Made by a program: the position numbers and the translations under genes. This document shows positions 1 to 5,136 of a DNA stretch of 5,586 nucleotides, one piece after another. The stretch covers positions 1-5,586 of the forward strand of contig JAFYEQ010000049.1 of NCBI GenBank assembly GCA_017544185.1. The letters are read 5' to 3'. The notes beneath the pieces were generated by a model, which was given only the letters and a program-made list of their open reading frames with translations, ran no database searches and was not told the DNA's origin. The DNA is from Oscillospiraceae bacterium (GTDB lineage Bacteria; Bacillota; Clostridia; Oscillospirales; Ruminococcaceae). Position 1 is the stretch's first letter; each line of letters starts with the position of its first letter.

Positions 1-2700
1 ACGCTGGGGGACGGCTCCCACAGCACGCAAACGGTCGATCCCTTTATCGTGGAGCTGTACGCCGACATGGAAGCTCTCGGCTTCACCTTCGGCGAGGGCG
101 TAGACGCGGGGATGTTCACGATCGAGGTACGCCTCCCCCATGGAGTGGATGAAGGCGCAGACTATGATCCCCCGGAGGCGTCTCCGTGGGAATACGACGG
201 CGATCTGTACCTCAGGCTCGACGGATGGCTCAAAGACGGCAGTAGGGTCACATCGGTACACTTTGATCCCCACGACCCCGACTCAAGGATAAGGATCAAG
301 GCAGATATACCTGTCCCCATACATTACGATGCGGGCGTAACGATAGCAGATGATAAGACATTGAAGGGGGCACCACCTCAGACGCCAGATCCCTCATTCG
401 TAGCACAGGGTACTGAACACACCCTCCTCCCTATAAGCTGGTACAGAGAGAACTTTATAGCGGTCAAATGGAACGTCTCTACGGAGGCAAAGCTCATCCC
501 CAGCGGCAATAAGCTGAAGGTAGTATTCGAGCATTCCGATCTGCCCGACTTCGACGGAAAGGCTCCGGGAGATAAGATCGTCATCAGTATCCCCACCGAG
601 ATCAAGCCCGTATGGAACTCCAAATGGAGCTATGTGGACTACTTGCTCAACAGCAAAGGCAGCTGCTCCCTTGATGATGAGATATTGAAGGATGTGAAGG
701 CTGCAAAGAAGAACAAGACCATGAACATCCTCAGGGATGCGACACTGGATCTCAACGGCCACAAGCTCTCCGCCAACGGCATAGATAACCGCAGCTACAA
801 GGACCCCATGGACCTCCCATGGCTCAACTACACAGAGGTGCTCAATGCGTTCAATGTGGTAGGATGCTCGCTCACCGTAAAGGACAGCTCGGACTCCGGG
901 TCCGGCACGGTCACAAATGGCGCCAACATCATCGACGGCGGCTGCGTATATGTAGGCAGCGGCGGCTCCTTCACCCTTGAGAGCGGCACAGTCAAAGCCA
1001 ACTCTACAGTTAACTTCGCCCTGAACGACGGTACTGTCGGCGAGCTGCGCGGCGGTGCGGTATACATATCCTCCGGCGGCACAGCCTATATCAAGGGCGG
1101 CAAGATCACAGAGAACGTGGCTTACGGTGACGGCGGCGGCGTATACATCGCCGACGGTGCCGAGCTCATCATGAGCGGCGGCGAGATAAGCAGCAATGAG
1201 GCAGGACTTTTCGTACCCGTGGACGCCACCAAGGAAGTGTGCGCTGTTGACGGCAGGAACGGCGGCGGCGTGTACGTGGGCGGCACCTTCAAGGTATCGG
1301 GCAAGGTGATCATCAAGGACAACAAGGCTTCCAACGAGACCTCCAACGTATACCTTCCCTCGGGCAAGGTCATCACTGTGGCAGGCAAGCTGGACAAGGA
1401 CGCTGAGATACACGTATCCATGCAGTCCCCGGGCGTCATAACATCGGGACTCAGAGCAAACAGCGGCGACGGCGCTCAAGGCAGCGCATCCAACTTCGTC
1501 AGCGACGATGAGAGCTATGTAGTGGTCATCGGTGCAGACGGCGAGGCTGAGCTGGTGTCCAAGGAGCATACCGTCACCGTAGAGGATACTGAACACGGCA
1601 GTGTCACCTCCGACCACGACAAGGCAGACAAGGGCGATACGGTAACTCTTTCCATAGCTCCCGATGCGGGCTACGACCTTAAGGCAGACAGCCTGACCGC
1701 AAAGTACACCGAGGCGGGCGAGGAGAAGTCCCTCACGCTCACACAGGGCACGGGCGAAGATACGGACAAGTACACGTTCACCATGCCCGAAGCGGATGTG
1801 ACGGTGACGGCAGAGTTCGAGAAGTCACGCAACTATGTGAGCGCGGCCAACATATCCCTCGGCGGTGAGCTGCGGCTCAACTTCAAGGTGATGGTAGGCG
1901 ACAGCAGGACCGTCAAGGCGGTGCTCAAGGGCTCCAAGGGCAGCGAGGTATACGCTGCTGATCCCGTGTACTATGATCTCTCCGACATGGCTCCCGTGGA
2001 TGGTATGTACGTATTCACCTACAAGCTGTACGGCACGCAGATGGGCGACAAGGTGACGCTGACGCTGAAGAACGCCAACGGCGACACGCTCCCGCTCTAC
2101 AGGGCATCAGACAGGGTACGCTTCGACAATGATGCCTTCAGCTTCTCGATCAATGATTATCTTGATCTGGCAAAGGCCTCCGACAGGCTGACCGACAAAC
2201 AGAAGAGGCTGGCGGGCGCTACTTATACCTACGGCGCATACGCAGCGAACTACTTCGATATCGGAGCTGACCTTACCAAGGCAGATCCTCTGCCCGGCAT
2301 CACGGCTGACAGCATCAGCAGATATGCGATAGTACCGCCCGATGACCTGCCCGAGACCGTAACGATAGCGGGCATGGACCTGCGGCTCGACTCGCGAATG
2401 ACCGCAAGGATATACTTCAAGGTATCCGACGGCATCAAGAGCCACACTATCAAGCTGGACGGAAAGAGCACGACTGTCAGGAAGTCCGGCGACAGGTACT
2501 GTGTGGCTGTGAACGATATCGCGGCCGACAAGCTGACCACTGCGCACACTCTCACCATCGACGGCGTGGATATATCGTTCTATCCGATATCCTATGCGTA
2601 CATCGTACTGAAGAACGCATCGACCGACAACAAGCTGTGCGATACCGTCAAGGCGGTATACGCCTACGGTCTGGCAGCGGATGCGCTCACACAAGATTAA
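1..2700 (+). CDS. Large extracellular beta-helix / InlB-repeat surface protein (5' end missing)
   Basis: The frame is open from base 1 and ends at TAA 2698-2700, giving 899 visible residues. The GTG at 49 has no ribosome binding site, so the true start, and presumably a signal peptide, lies upstream. Visible layout, counted from base 1: residues 1-245 match no family I recognise. Residues about 249-465 are a right-handed beta-helix-like region opening with LDLNGHKL and carrying GG[GA]VY[IV] repeats. Residues about 523-609 form a divergent InlB B-repeat type domain (VTVEDTEHGSVTS ... YTFTMPEADVTVTAEF). Residues about 612-899 are a duplicated C-terminal module ending each time in a helical segment, YTYGAYAANYF then YAYGLAADAL; this ending is common in secreted clostridial proteins. 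There is no LPxTG motif or C-terminal membrane segment, so anchoring is not explained here. The likely role is an adhesin-like or host/substrate-contacting extracellular protein, by inference from architecture only. A small peptide gene follows after 16 bp. Confidence 0.88.
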   Translation, partial: TLGDGSHSTQTVDPFIVELYADMEALGFTFGEGVDAGMFTIEVRLPHGVDEGADYDPPEASPWEYDGDLYLRLDGWLKDGSRVTSVHFDPHDPDSRIRIKADIPVPIHYDAGVTIADDKTLKGAPPQTPDPSFVAQGTEHTLLPISWYRENFIAVKWNVSTEAKLIPSGNKLKVVFEHSDLPDFDGKAPGDKIVISIPTEIKPVWNSKWSYVDYLLNSKGSCSLDDEILKDVKAAKKNKTMNILRDATLDLNGHKLSANGIDNRSYKDPMDLPWLNYTEVLNAFNVVGCSLTVKDSSDSGSGTVTNGANIIDGGCVYVGSGGSFTLESGTVKANSTVNFALNDGTVGELRGGAVYISSGGTAYIKGGKITENVAYGDGGGVYIADGAELIMSGGEISSNEAGLFVPVDATKEVCAVDGRNGGGVYVGGTFKVSGKVIIKDNKASNETSNVYLPSGKVITVAGKLDKDAEIHVSMQSPGVITSGLRANSGDGAQGSASNFVSDDESYVVVIGADGEAELVSKEHTVTVEDTEHGSVTSDHDKADKGDTVTLSIAPDAGYDLKADSLTAKYTEAGEEKSLTLTQGTGEDTDKYTFTMPEADVTVTAEFEKSRNYVSAANISLGGELRLNFKVMVGDSRTVKAVLKGSKGSEVYAADPVYYDLSDMAPVDGMYVFTYKLYGTQMGDKVTLTLKNANGDTLPLYRASDRVRFDNDAFSFSINDYLDLAKASDRLTDKQKRLAGATYTYGAYAANYFDIGADLTKADPLPGITADSISRYAIVPPDDLPETVTIAGMDLRLDSRMTARIYFKVSDGIKSHTIKLDGKSTTVRKSGDRYCVAVNDIAADKLTTAHTLTIDGVDISFYPISYAYIVLKNASTDNKLCDTVKAVYAYGLAADALTQD
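937..1392 (+). repeat. Beta-helix repeat region in the surface protein gene
   Basis: Four protein-level repeats begin at bases 937, 1051, 1132 and 1261 with GGCVYV, GGAVYI, GGGVYI and GGGVYV. Each continues as a short strand, a turn, then GGxIxxNxA or a variant (GGKITENVA, GGEISSNEA, GKVIIKDNKA). Spacing is 38, 27 and 43 residues, so the second rung is the shortest and the others carry insertions. The last copy closes with NVYLPSGKVITVAGKL, an ending typical of these gut-bacterial beta-helix proteins. This spacing is what a right-handed parallel beta-helix with roughly one rung per GG motif would give. Confidence 0.7.
1849..2697 (+). repeat. Duplicated C-terminal domain within the surface protein
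   Basis: Two related copies lie in tandem: about 1849-2265 (138 residues) and 2356-2697 (114 residues). Both begin with a beta segment (ISLGGELRLNFKV against IAGMDLRLDSRMTARIYFKV). Both end with a helix that follows a short D/K-rich stretch (LTDKQKRLAGATYTYGAYA against NKLCDTVKAVYAYGLAADAL). The match is at the level of pattern, not close identity, so the duplication is old or the copies have different roles. Confidence 0.5.
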
Positions 2701-2704
2701 GGAA

Positions 2705-2711
2705 GGGGTGG
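2705..2711 (+). promoter_or_regulatory. Ribosome binding site of the small peptide gene
   Basis: The purine-rich run AAGGAAGGGGTGG starts in the stop codon of the upstream gene. Its GGGGTGG part sits 5 nt before the ATG at 2717. This fixes the start of the 41-codon reading frame and argues that it is translated. Confidence 0.65.
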
Positions 2712-2716
2712 ATAAT

Positions 2717-2842
2717 ATGACTGATACATACGTCTCCCCGGAGATAGAAGTGATAGTGTTCAGTACGACGAGCGCATCGGACTCGCCGGATATCATTACA
2801 GAGAGCGACAACGTCCCCACACTGCCGGATATACCTATATGA
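2717..2842 (+). CDS. Small acidic peptide, 41 aa, YxSPExEV type
   Basis: ATG at 2717, TGA at 2840-2842. The peptide begins MTDTYVSPEIEVIVF and continues with a Ser/Thr/Asp-rich tail ending in LPDIPI. It has eight Asp/Glu, no Lys, Arg or His, no Cys and twelve Ser/Thr in 41 residues. There is no signal peptide or membrane segment. A strong Shine-Dalgarno and the 16-bp gap to the surface-protein gene support a real, co-transcribed gene. From memory, and not checked, short proteins with a YxxPExExxxF start followed by a Ser/Thr/Asp-rich tail are frequent in gut Clostridia and have no settled function. Some short acidic reading frames of this sort are proposed peptide precursors, but no modifying enzyme is visible in this window. 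Function unknown. Confidence 0.62.
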   Translation: MTDTYVSPEIEVIVFSTTSASDSPDIITESDNVPTLPDIPI

Positions 2843-2876
2843 TGATATCCTGCATCTGACAACGTTGTGCGGTAAA

Positions 2877-2904
2877 GGGACGAGGGGCAAGGGACAAGGG
2901 ACGA
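2877..2904 (+). repeat. Four tandem GGGRCRA heptamers with G-quadruplex motif
   Basis: The units are GGGACGA, GGGGCAA, GGGACAA and GGGACGA, back to back. The four G runs (at 2877, 2884, 2891 and 2898) have loops of 3-4 nt, which meets the usual G3+N1-7 quadruplex pattern on the + strand. The array lies in the 3' flank of the small peptide gene, before the terminator hairpin. The rest of 2843-3018 holds no convincing gene. Confidence 0.75.
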
Positions 2905-3018
2905 GCGTCATCATAAAACGGGCTCACATATTCGACATGACCAGCTATGATGGCATATGCCCCGATGGATCTCAGACCATATCTCCTCCCTATCAGTGAT
3001 CCATATACAGACCAGACG

Positions 3019-3050
3019 AAACAGCACCACGTTTTGCGTGGTGCTGTTTT
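3019..3050 (+). terminator. Hairpin terminator between convergent genes
   Basis: AAACAGCACCACG (3019-3031) pairs perfectly over 13 bp with CGTGGTGCTGTTT (3037-3049) around a TTTTG loop. On the + strand it is followed by T and then GTGT, with four T in a row at 3047-3050. On the - strand it starts only 5 nt after the stop of the convergent gene and is followed by TTTCGTC. It probably works in both directions, though neither U tract is long. Efficiency is therefore uncertain. Confidence 0.75.
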
Positions 3051-3053
3051 GTG

Positions 3054-3986
3054 TCATGCTATGATATATCCCTCATCGTCGGTGGTGACTGTCTTACCGC
3101 CGACTTTCATTTTACCTTTGAGGAGCTTGCCGTCCTTGTAGCATCGTGTCCCCTTGGATGTAGTACACCGGCCCGTAAAGGCTCCGATCCATGCTCCGTC
3201 ATCGCCGAATCGGTGGATCTCATCGCCGATGGACACCGTCCCGACGGCGAGACGTCCGTCGCTGTGTGCCCAATATCGTCTACCTTCGTAGTCCTGCCAG
3301 CCTGTGGCAAAGCTACCATCTCTTATTATAAAGAGTTCACCGTTCAAATGGTATATCCCGTCTGCTGTACCCGATAGGGCATCGACAAGGTCATTAGAGC
3401 TCTGCACAGCAATGTTGCTGCTGCGCTCGGCGAAGACCATATCCCCCGACCCAAGCAGCTGCTTCGTTTCTGTGAACACCTTCTCGTCACGCGGATACGC
3501 TTCGAACACATCTATGAGCTCTCCGTCCTTCAAAGCGAAGTACCCTTCGCATATCACGACTGCGATAGGGCTCTGTGCCGACGATGCGTACTTGTCCAGT
3601 CCCGTGAGGAACTTGTTCACGCCCACGACGCAATTCCATGTATCATTACCGTGTTCCCTGTGGATGCTCATCAGACCGACCACATGATCATCTGCGATCA
3701 GTGGATACCAATAGACCTCATATCTGTCAAAGGGACGAAGCTGTCCGTCTTCCCCGATCCCATAGGGAGCGAAGCCTGCTCCCAGTGTTATCTGCGATGT
3801 ATTTCCTATCGTGCTCGATGCTGCTCCTGTAAGGTACTGCTCCTTTGCATATATATCCGCCTCCCTGTGCGGTGCCTCCCCTTCAAAGAACGCAGCAGCT
3901 CCTACGCTGTGCGTCATGTACGCTCCGATGCATATCATCGCAGCGGAGCATAGTGCTGTCCTTGCCATTTTTCTTATATCGTACAT
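3054..3986 (-). CDS. Secreted protein with choline-binding-like (cell-wall-binding) repeats
   Basis: 310 residues. I chose the ATG at 3986-3984 because GGGAGGTG lies 6 nt upstream; an in-frame ATG at 4052 would add 22 residues but has no ribosome binding site. Residues 1-32 are a signal peptide: basic RK near the start, a hydrophobic core (ALCSAAMICIGAYM) and an Ala-rich VGAAA cleavage region. Residues about 40-205 are a domain I do not recognise (VYWYPLIADDHVVGLMSI ... YFALKDGELIDVF). Residues about 209-310 are a run of aromatic/Gly repeats of the cell-wall-binding type, for example GIYHLNGELFIIRDG, GWQDYEGRRYWAHSDG, HRFGDDGAW and YKDGKLLKG. Such repeats bind choline or other wall polymers in related proteins, so attachment to the cell surface is likely. 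No catalytic motif is evident. It is convergent with the surface-protein unit and divergent from the heat-shock gene. Confidence 0.85.
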   Translation of the reverse strand: MYDIRKMARTALCSAAMICIGAYMTHSVGAAAFFEGEAPHREADIYAKEQYLTGAASSTIGNTSQITLGAGFAPYGIGEDGQLRPFDRYEVYWYPLIADDHVVGLMSIHREHGNDTWNCVVGVNKFLTGLDKYASSAQSPIAVVICEGYFALKDGELIDVFEAYPRDEKVFTETKQLLGSGDMVFAERSSNIAVQSSNDLVDALSGTADGIYHLNGELFIIRDGSFATGWQDYEGRRYWAHSDGRLAVGTVSIGDEIHRFGDDGAWIGAFTGRCTTSKGTRCYKDGKLLKGKMKVGGKTVTTDDEGYIIA

Positions 3987-3992
3987 ATACGA

Positions 3993-4000
3993 CACCTCCC
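3993..4000 (-). promoter_or_regulatory. Ribosome binding site deciding the start of the secreted protein
   Basis: CACCTCCC on the + strand reads GGGAGGTG on the - strand, 6 nt before ATG 3986-3984. It is a near-perfect Shine-Dalgarno and favours the shorter 310-residue product with a properly placed signal peptide. Confidence 0.85.
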
Positions 4001-4076
4001 GATCTATATATGATACAGATCTGGGAATGGATATATTTCGGTCATACGGCACAAAATTTACCCACCAGATCTATGC

Positions 4077-4105
4077 ACTATGCTCTAATGTGACACCCAT
4101 GTGAA
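4077..4105 (-). promoter_or_regulatory. Weak candidate promoter for the secreted-protein gene
   Basis: On the - strand TTCACA (4105-4100) is followed after 17 nt by CATAGT (4082-4077). The -35 matches consensus at five of six positions and the -10 at four of six. It would give a leader of roughly 85 nt. Nothing better was found in 3987-4127. The call is tentative. Confidence 0.22.
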
Positions 4106-4127
4106 GATCTTGAAAGTTATGAGAAAA

Positions 4128-4154
4128 TTAGCACTCTCCTCTTGACAGTGCTGA
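4128..4154 (+). promoter_or_regulatory. CIRCE operator (HrcA binding site)
   Basis: TTAGCACTC, 9-nt spacer, CAGTGCTGA. The left arm is identical to the CIRCE consensus (TTAGCACTC-N9-GAGTGCTAA) and the right arm matches seven of nine bases, with the exact spacer length. The -35 box of the promoter lies across the spacer and right arm, so bound HrcA should block RNA polymerase until heat or unfolded protein inactivates it. HrcA itself is not encoded in this window. Confidence 0.9.
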
Positions 4155-4170
4155 TCCATAGTGATATAAT
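4142..4170 (+). promoter_or_regulatory. Sigma-A promoter of the heat-shock gene
   Basis: TTGACA (4142-4147), 17-nt spacer, TATAAT (4165-4170): both boxes and the spacing match consensus exactly. The start of transcription should fall near 4177, giving a leader of about 105 nt. So strong a core promoter needs the overlapping CIRCE operator to keep it quiet. Confidence 0.92.
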
Positions 4171-4193
4171 GTGTACAACAAAGGAACAGAGAA

Positions 4194-4281
4194 GGACCGA
4201 TACGGTATGTATCCGCTGACGTCCGCCGCCTCCGTCCCGATGCTAAAACATTTTTGTTACAGTATCAAGGAGGAATGACCT
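4194..4281 (+). promoter_or_regulatory. Hsp20 5' leader with Shine-Dalgarno-sequestering fold (candidate RNA thermometer)
   Basis: The Shine-Dalgarno AAGGAGG (4267-4273) lies 8 nt before the ATG. Its GGAGG (4269-4273) is complementary to CCTCC at 4229-4233. Between them GATGCT (4239-4244) pairs with AGTATC (4261-4266) with one G-U, and AACA (4247-4250) pairs with TGTT (4255-4258) around a TTTT loop, so all three helices nest in one long interrupted hairpin. A second hairpin just upstream can form from GGAC/GTCC (4194-4197 with 4221-4224) and GATAC/GTATC (4199-4203 with 4209-4213). Several short helices with internal loops hiding the ribosome binding site is the plan of known small-heat-shock RNA thermometers. 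The fold was drawn by eye, with no energy calculation. Confidence 0.5.
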
Positions 4282-4731
4282 ATGTTGACACCCGCATTGT
4301 TCAAAGACGATCTTTTCGACGATCTGTTCAGCTTCCCGAGCTTCAGAGAGTTCGACGACCTTGACCGCAAGATCTACGGCAAGCACGCTGACAGGCTCAT
4401 GAAGACCGATGTGAAGGAGCATGACGACAGCTTCGAGGCTGAGATAGACCTGCCGGGCTTCTCCAAAGATCAGATAGCTCTCGACCTGAAGGACGGCTAT
4501 CTCACCGTGAGCGCCCAGAAGGGACACGGCACCGAGGACAAGGACAAGGAAGGCAAGATCATACGCCGTGAGCGCTGGTCGGGCTCTATGAAGAGGAGCT
4601 TCTATGTAGGCGATGATATCACCGAAGAGGACATCAAGGCCAAGTACACCGACGGTGTACTGAGCATCACCGTCCCGAAGAAGGAGCCAAAGCCCGCGAT
4701 CACCGCTCCCAAGCGCATAGCTATACAATAA
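4282..4731 (+). CDS. hsp20: Small heat-shock protein, Hsp20 / alpha-crystallin family
   Basis: 149 residues, the usual size for a bacterial Hsp20. It is an ATP-independent cytoplasmic holdase that keeps unfolding proteins soluble for refolding by DnaK/ClpB. The N-terminal arm (residues 1-40) is Phe- and Asp-rich (LFDDLFSFPSF). The alpha-crystallin domain spans about 42-135, with DLPGFSKDQI (56-65), LTVSA (74-78), RRERWSGSMKRSFYV (95-109) and the signature KYTDGVLSITVPK (121-133). The C-terminal tail carries the I-x-I oligomerisation motif as IAI (146-148). The linker at 82-92 is very rich in Asp, Glu and Lys. Start chosen from AAGGAGG 8 nt upstream. The gene is a single transcription unit with its own CIRCE-controlled promoter and a terminator, consistent with heat-shock regulation by HrcA. 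Confidence 0.96.
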   Translation: MLTPALFKDDLFDDLFSFPSFREFDDLDRKIYGKHADRLMKTDVKEHDDSFEAEIDLPGFSKDQIALDLKDGYLTVSAQKGHGTEDKDKEGKIIRRERWSGSMKRSFYVGDDITEEDIKAKYTDGVLSITVPKKEPKPAITAPKRIAIQ

Positions 4732-4737
4732 GACCGA

Positions 4738-4769
4738 GGGTCTGCTGCATCACGCAGCAGACCCTTTTT
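4738..4769 (+). terminator. Rho-independent terminator of hsp20
   Basis: GGGTCTGCTGC (4738-4748) pairs perfectly over 11 bp with GCAGCAGACCC (4754-4764) around an ATCAC loop, followed by TTTTT. It begins 6 nt after the stop codon and should end the transcript efficiently. Confidence 0.95.
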
Positions 4770-4779
4770 ATGCTTTCAG

Positions 4780-4806
4780 GTCTCTATCCTATGTCTCCCG
4801 TCTCCT
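4780..4806 (+). repeat. Short pyrimidine-rich heptamer-like repeat
   Basis: GTCTCTA, TCCTAT, GTCTCCC, GTCTCCT in succession: three roughly 7-nt units and one of 6. It lies right after the hsp20 terminator. The unit resembles the reverse complement of the GGGACRA heptamers found elsewhere in the window. Confidence 0.45.
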
Positions 4807-4821
4807 ATTTTTTCAAAAGCA

Positions 4822-4850
4822 TTGACTATTTTGCAATAATATGGTAAAAT
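4822..4850 (+). promoter_or_regulatory. Strong sigma-A-type promoter without an adjacent gene
   Basis: TTGACT (4822-4827), 17-nt spacer, TAAAAT (4845-4850): five of six matches in each box with optimal spacing, in an AT-rich setting. Transcription would start near 4857. The next credible coding start is 280 nt downstream, so it either gives the channel gene a long leader or makes a small RNA. Confidence 0.7.
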
Positions 4851-4995
4851 GACCGTATGCAAAGATCATTCTGTCCCGAAGACCATATGATCATGCTTGA
4901 TCTGGACCTTGGGTAGATGAGAGGGCAGGAGGCAGCAGTCGCATATCTCCGGAGGCTAGAGATCAAGAGACTGGAAGCTAGAAGATGAAGATCAC

Positions 4996-5021
4996 TCTTC
5001 CCCTACCCCTTGTCCCTTGTC
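4996..5021 (-). repeat. Second heptamer tract, opposite orientation
   Basis: On the + strand it reads TCTTCCC, CTACCCC, TTGTCCC, TTGTC. The reverse complement contains GACAAGGGACAAGGGG, the same heptamer unit as in 2877-2904 but in inverted orientation about 2.1 kb away. Only three G runs are present here, so it does not meet the four-run quadruplex rule. Confidence 0.6.
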
Positions 5022-5085
5022 GATAGTAACTGCGCAAGCAGTTGCATCTCTTTACAGCACAGCGAAACGATCAGAAGCGGGATAG

Positions 5086-5113
5086 TATAATAGAACGATA
5101 CATATAGTATCGT
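5086..5113 (+). promoter_or_regulatory. TATAAT box with adjacent inverted repeat upstream of the channel gene
   Basis: A perfect -10 hexamer (5086-5091) lies 45 nt before the chosen start, but no acceptable -35 is found 16-18 nt upstream (CGAAAC at the 17-nt position). Right after it, ACGATAC (5095-5101) and GTATCGT (5107-5113) form a perfect 7-bp inverted repeat around ATATA, at the expected transcription start. This could be a regulator-dependent promoter with an operator, or a stabilising hairpin at the 5' end of the mRNA. Confidence 0.35.
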
Positions 5114-5136
5114 CACATAATATGGAGATATTAGAT

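Larger units (their letters stand above)
4851..5136 (+). other. Long untranslated region before the channel gene
   Basis: I find no convincing protein gene here. A 19-codon frame starts at ATG 4857 and a 23-codon frame at 4917, both without a ribosome binding site. Contents in order: a purine-rich tract at about 4917-4990 with loosely repeated CTAGA/GAAG words; a pyrimidine-rich heptamer tract at 4996-5021; a hairpin GTAACTGC-GCAA-GCAGTTGC at 5026-5045 with a GNRA-type tetraloop, one G-U pair and only a weak T-rich tail (ATCTCTTTA); a TATAAT box at 5086; and an inverted repeat at 5095-5113. It could be a structured leader, a short noncoding transcript ending at the 5026 hairpin, or simply repeat-filled spacer. 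Confidence 0.5.

Noticed and set aside
394..1617. 407-codon open frame on the - strand
   Set aside because: It lies wholly antisense to the beta-helix gene, has a skewed Ala/Val/Tyr-rich composition, no domain and no ribosome binding site. It is a by-product of codon bias on the coding strand.
2107..2862. 251-codon open frame on the - strand covering the small peptide gene
   Set aside because: Antisense to the conserved-looking C-terminal module, with no motif or ribosome binding site. The + strand reading has both.
2947..3141. 64-codon frame on the + strand
   Set aside because: It runs through the terminator hairpin and into the convergent gene, and has no Shine-Dalgarno.
3987..4052. 22-residue N-terminal extension of the secreted protein
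   Set aside because: The upstream ATG has no ribosome binding site, and the extension would place charged residues before the signal peptide. The inner ATG has GGGAGGTG at 6 nt.
4017..4110. Three AGATCT sites (4017, 4067, 4105) between the divergent genes
   Set aside because: Spacing of 50 and 38 bp is irregular and flanks differ. AGATCTGG/CCAGATCT could pair across 40 nt but lies partly outside any likely transcript. Probably chance.
4275..4281. ATG just upstream of the hsp20 start (in GGAATGACC)
   Set aside because: It lies only 1 nt after the Shine-Dalgarno and in another frame; ATG 4282 has correct spacing and the Hsp20 reading.
4857..4916. 19-codon frame (MQRSFCPEDHMIML...) beginning at the predicted start of transcription, with a faint likeness to YxxPExE peptides
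   Set aside because: It would have to be translated leaderless, is very short, and the likeness is only a few residues. Not enough to call a gene.
4917..4988. 23-codon frame directly after the TAG of the 19-codon frame
   Set aside because: No ribosome binding site, and the sequence is the purine-rich repeat tract.
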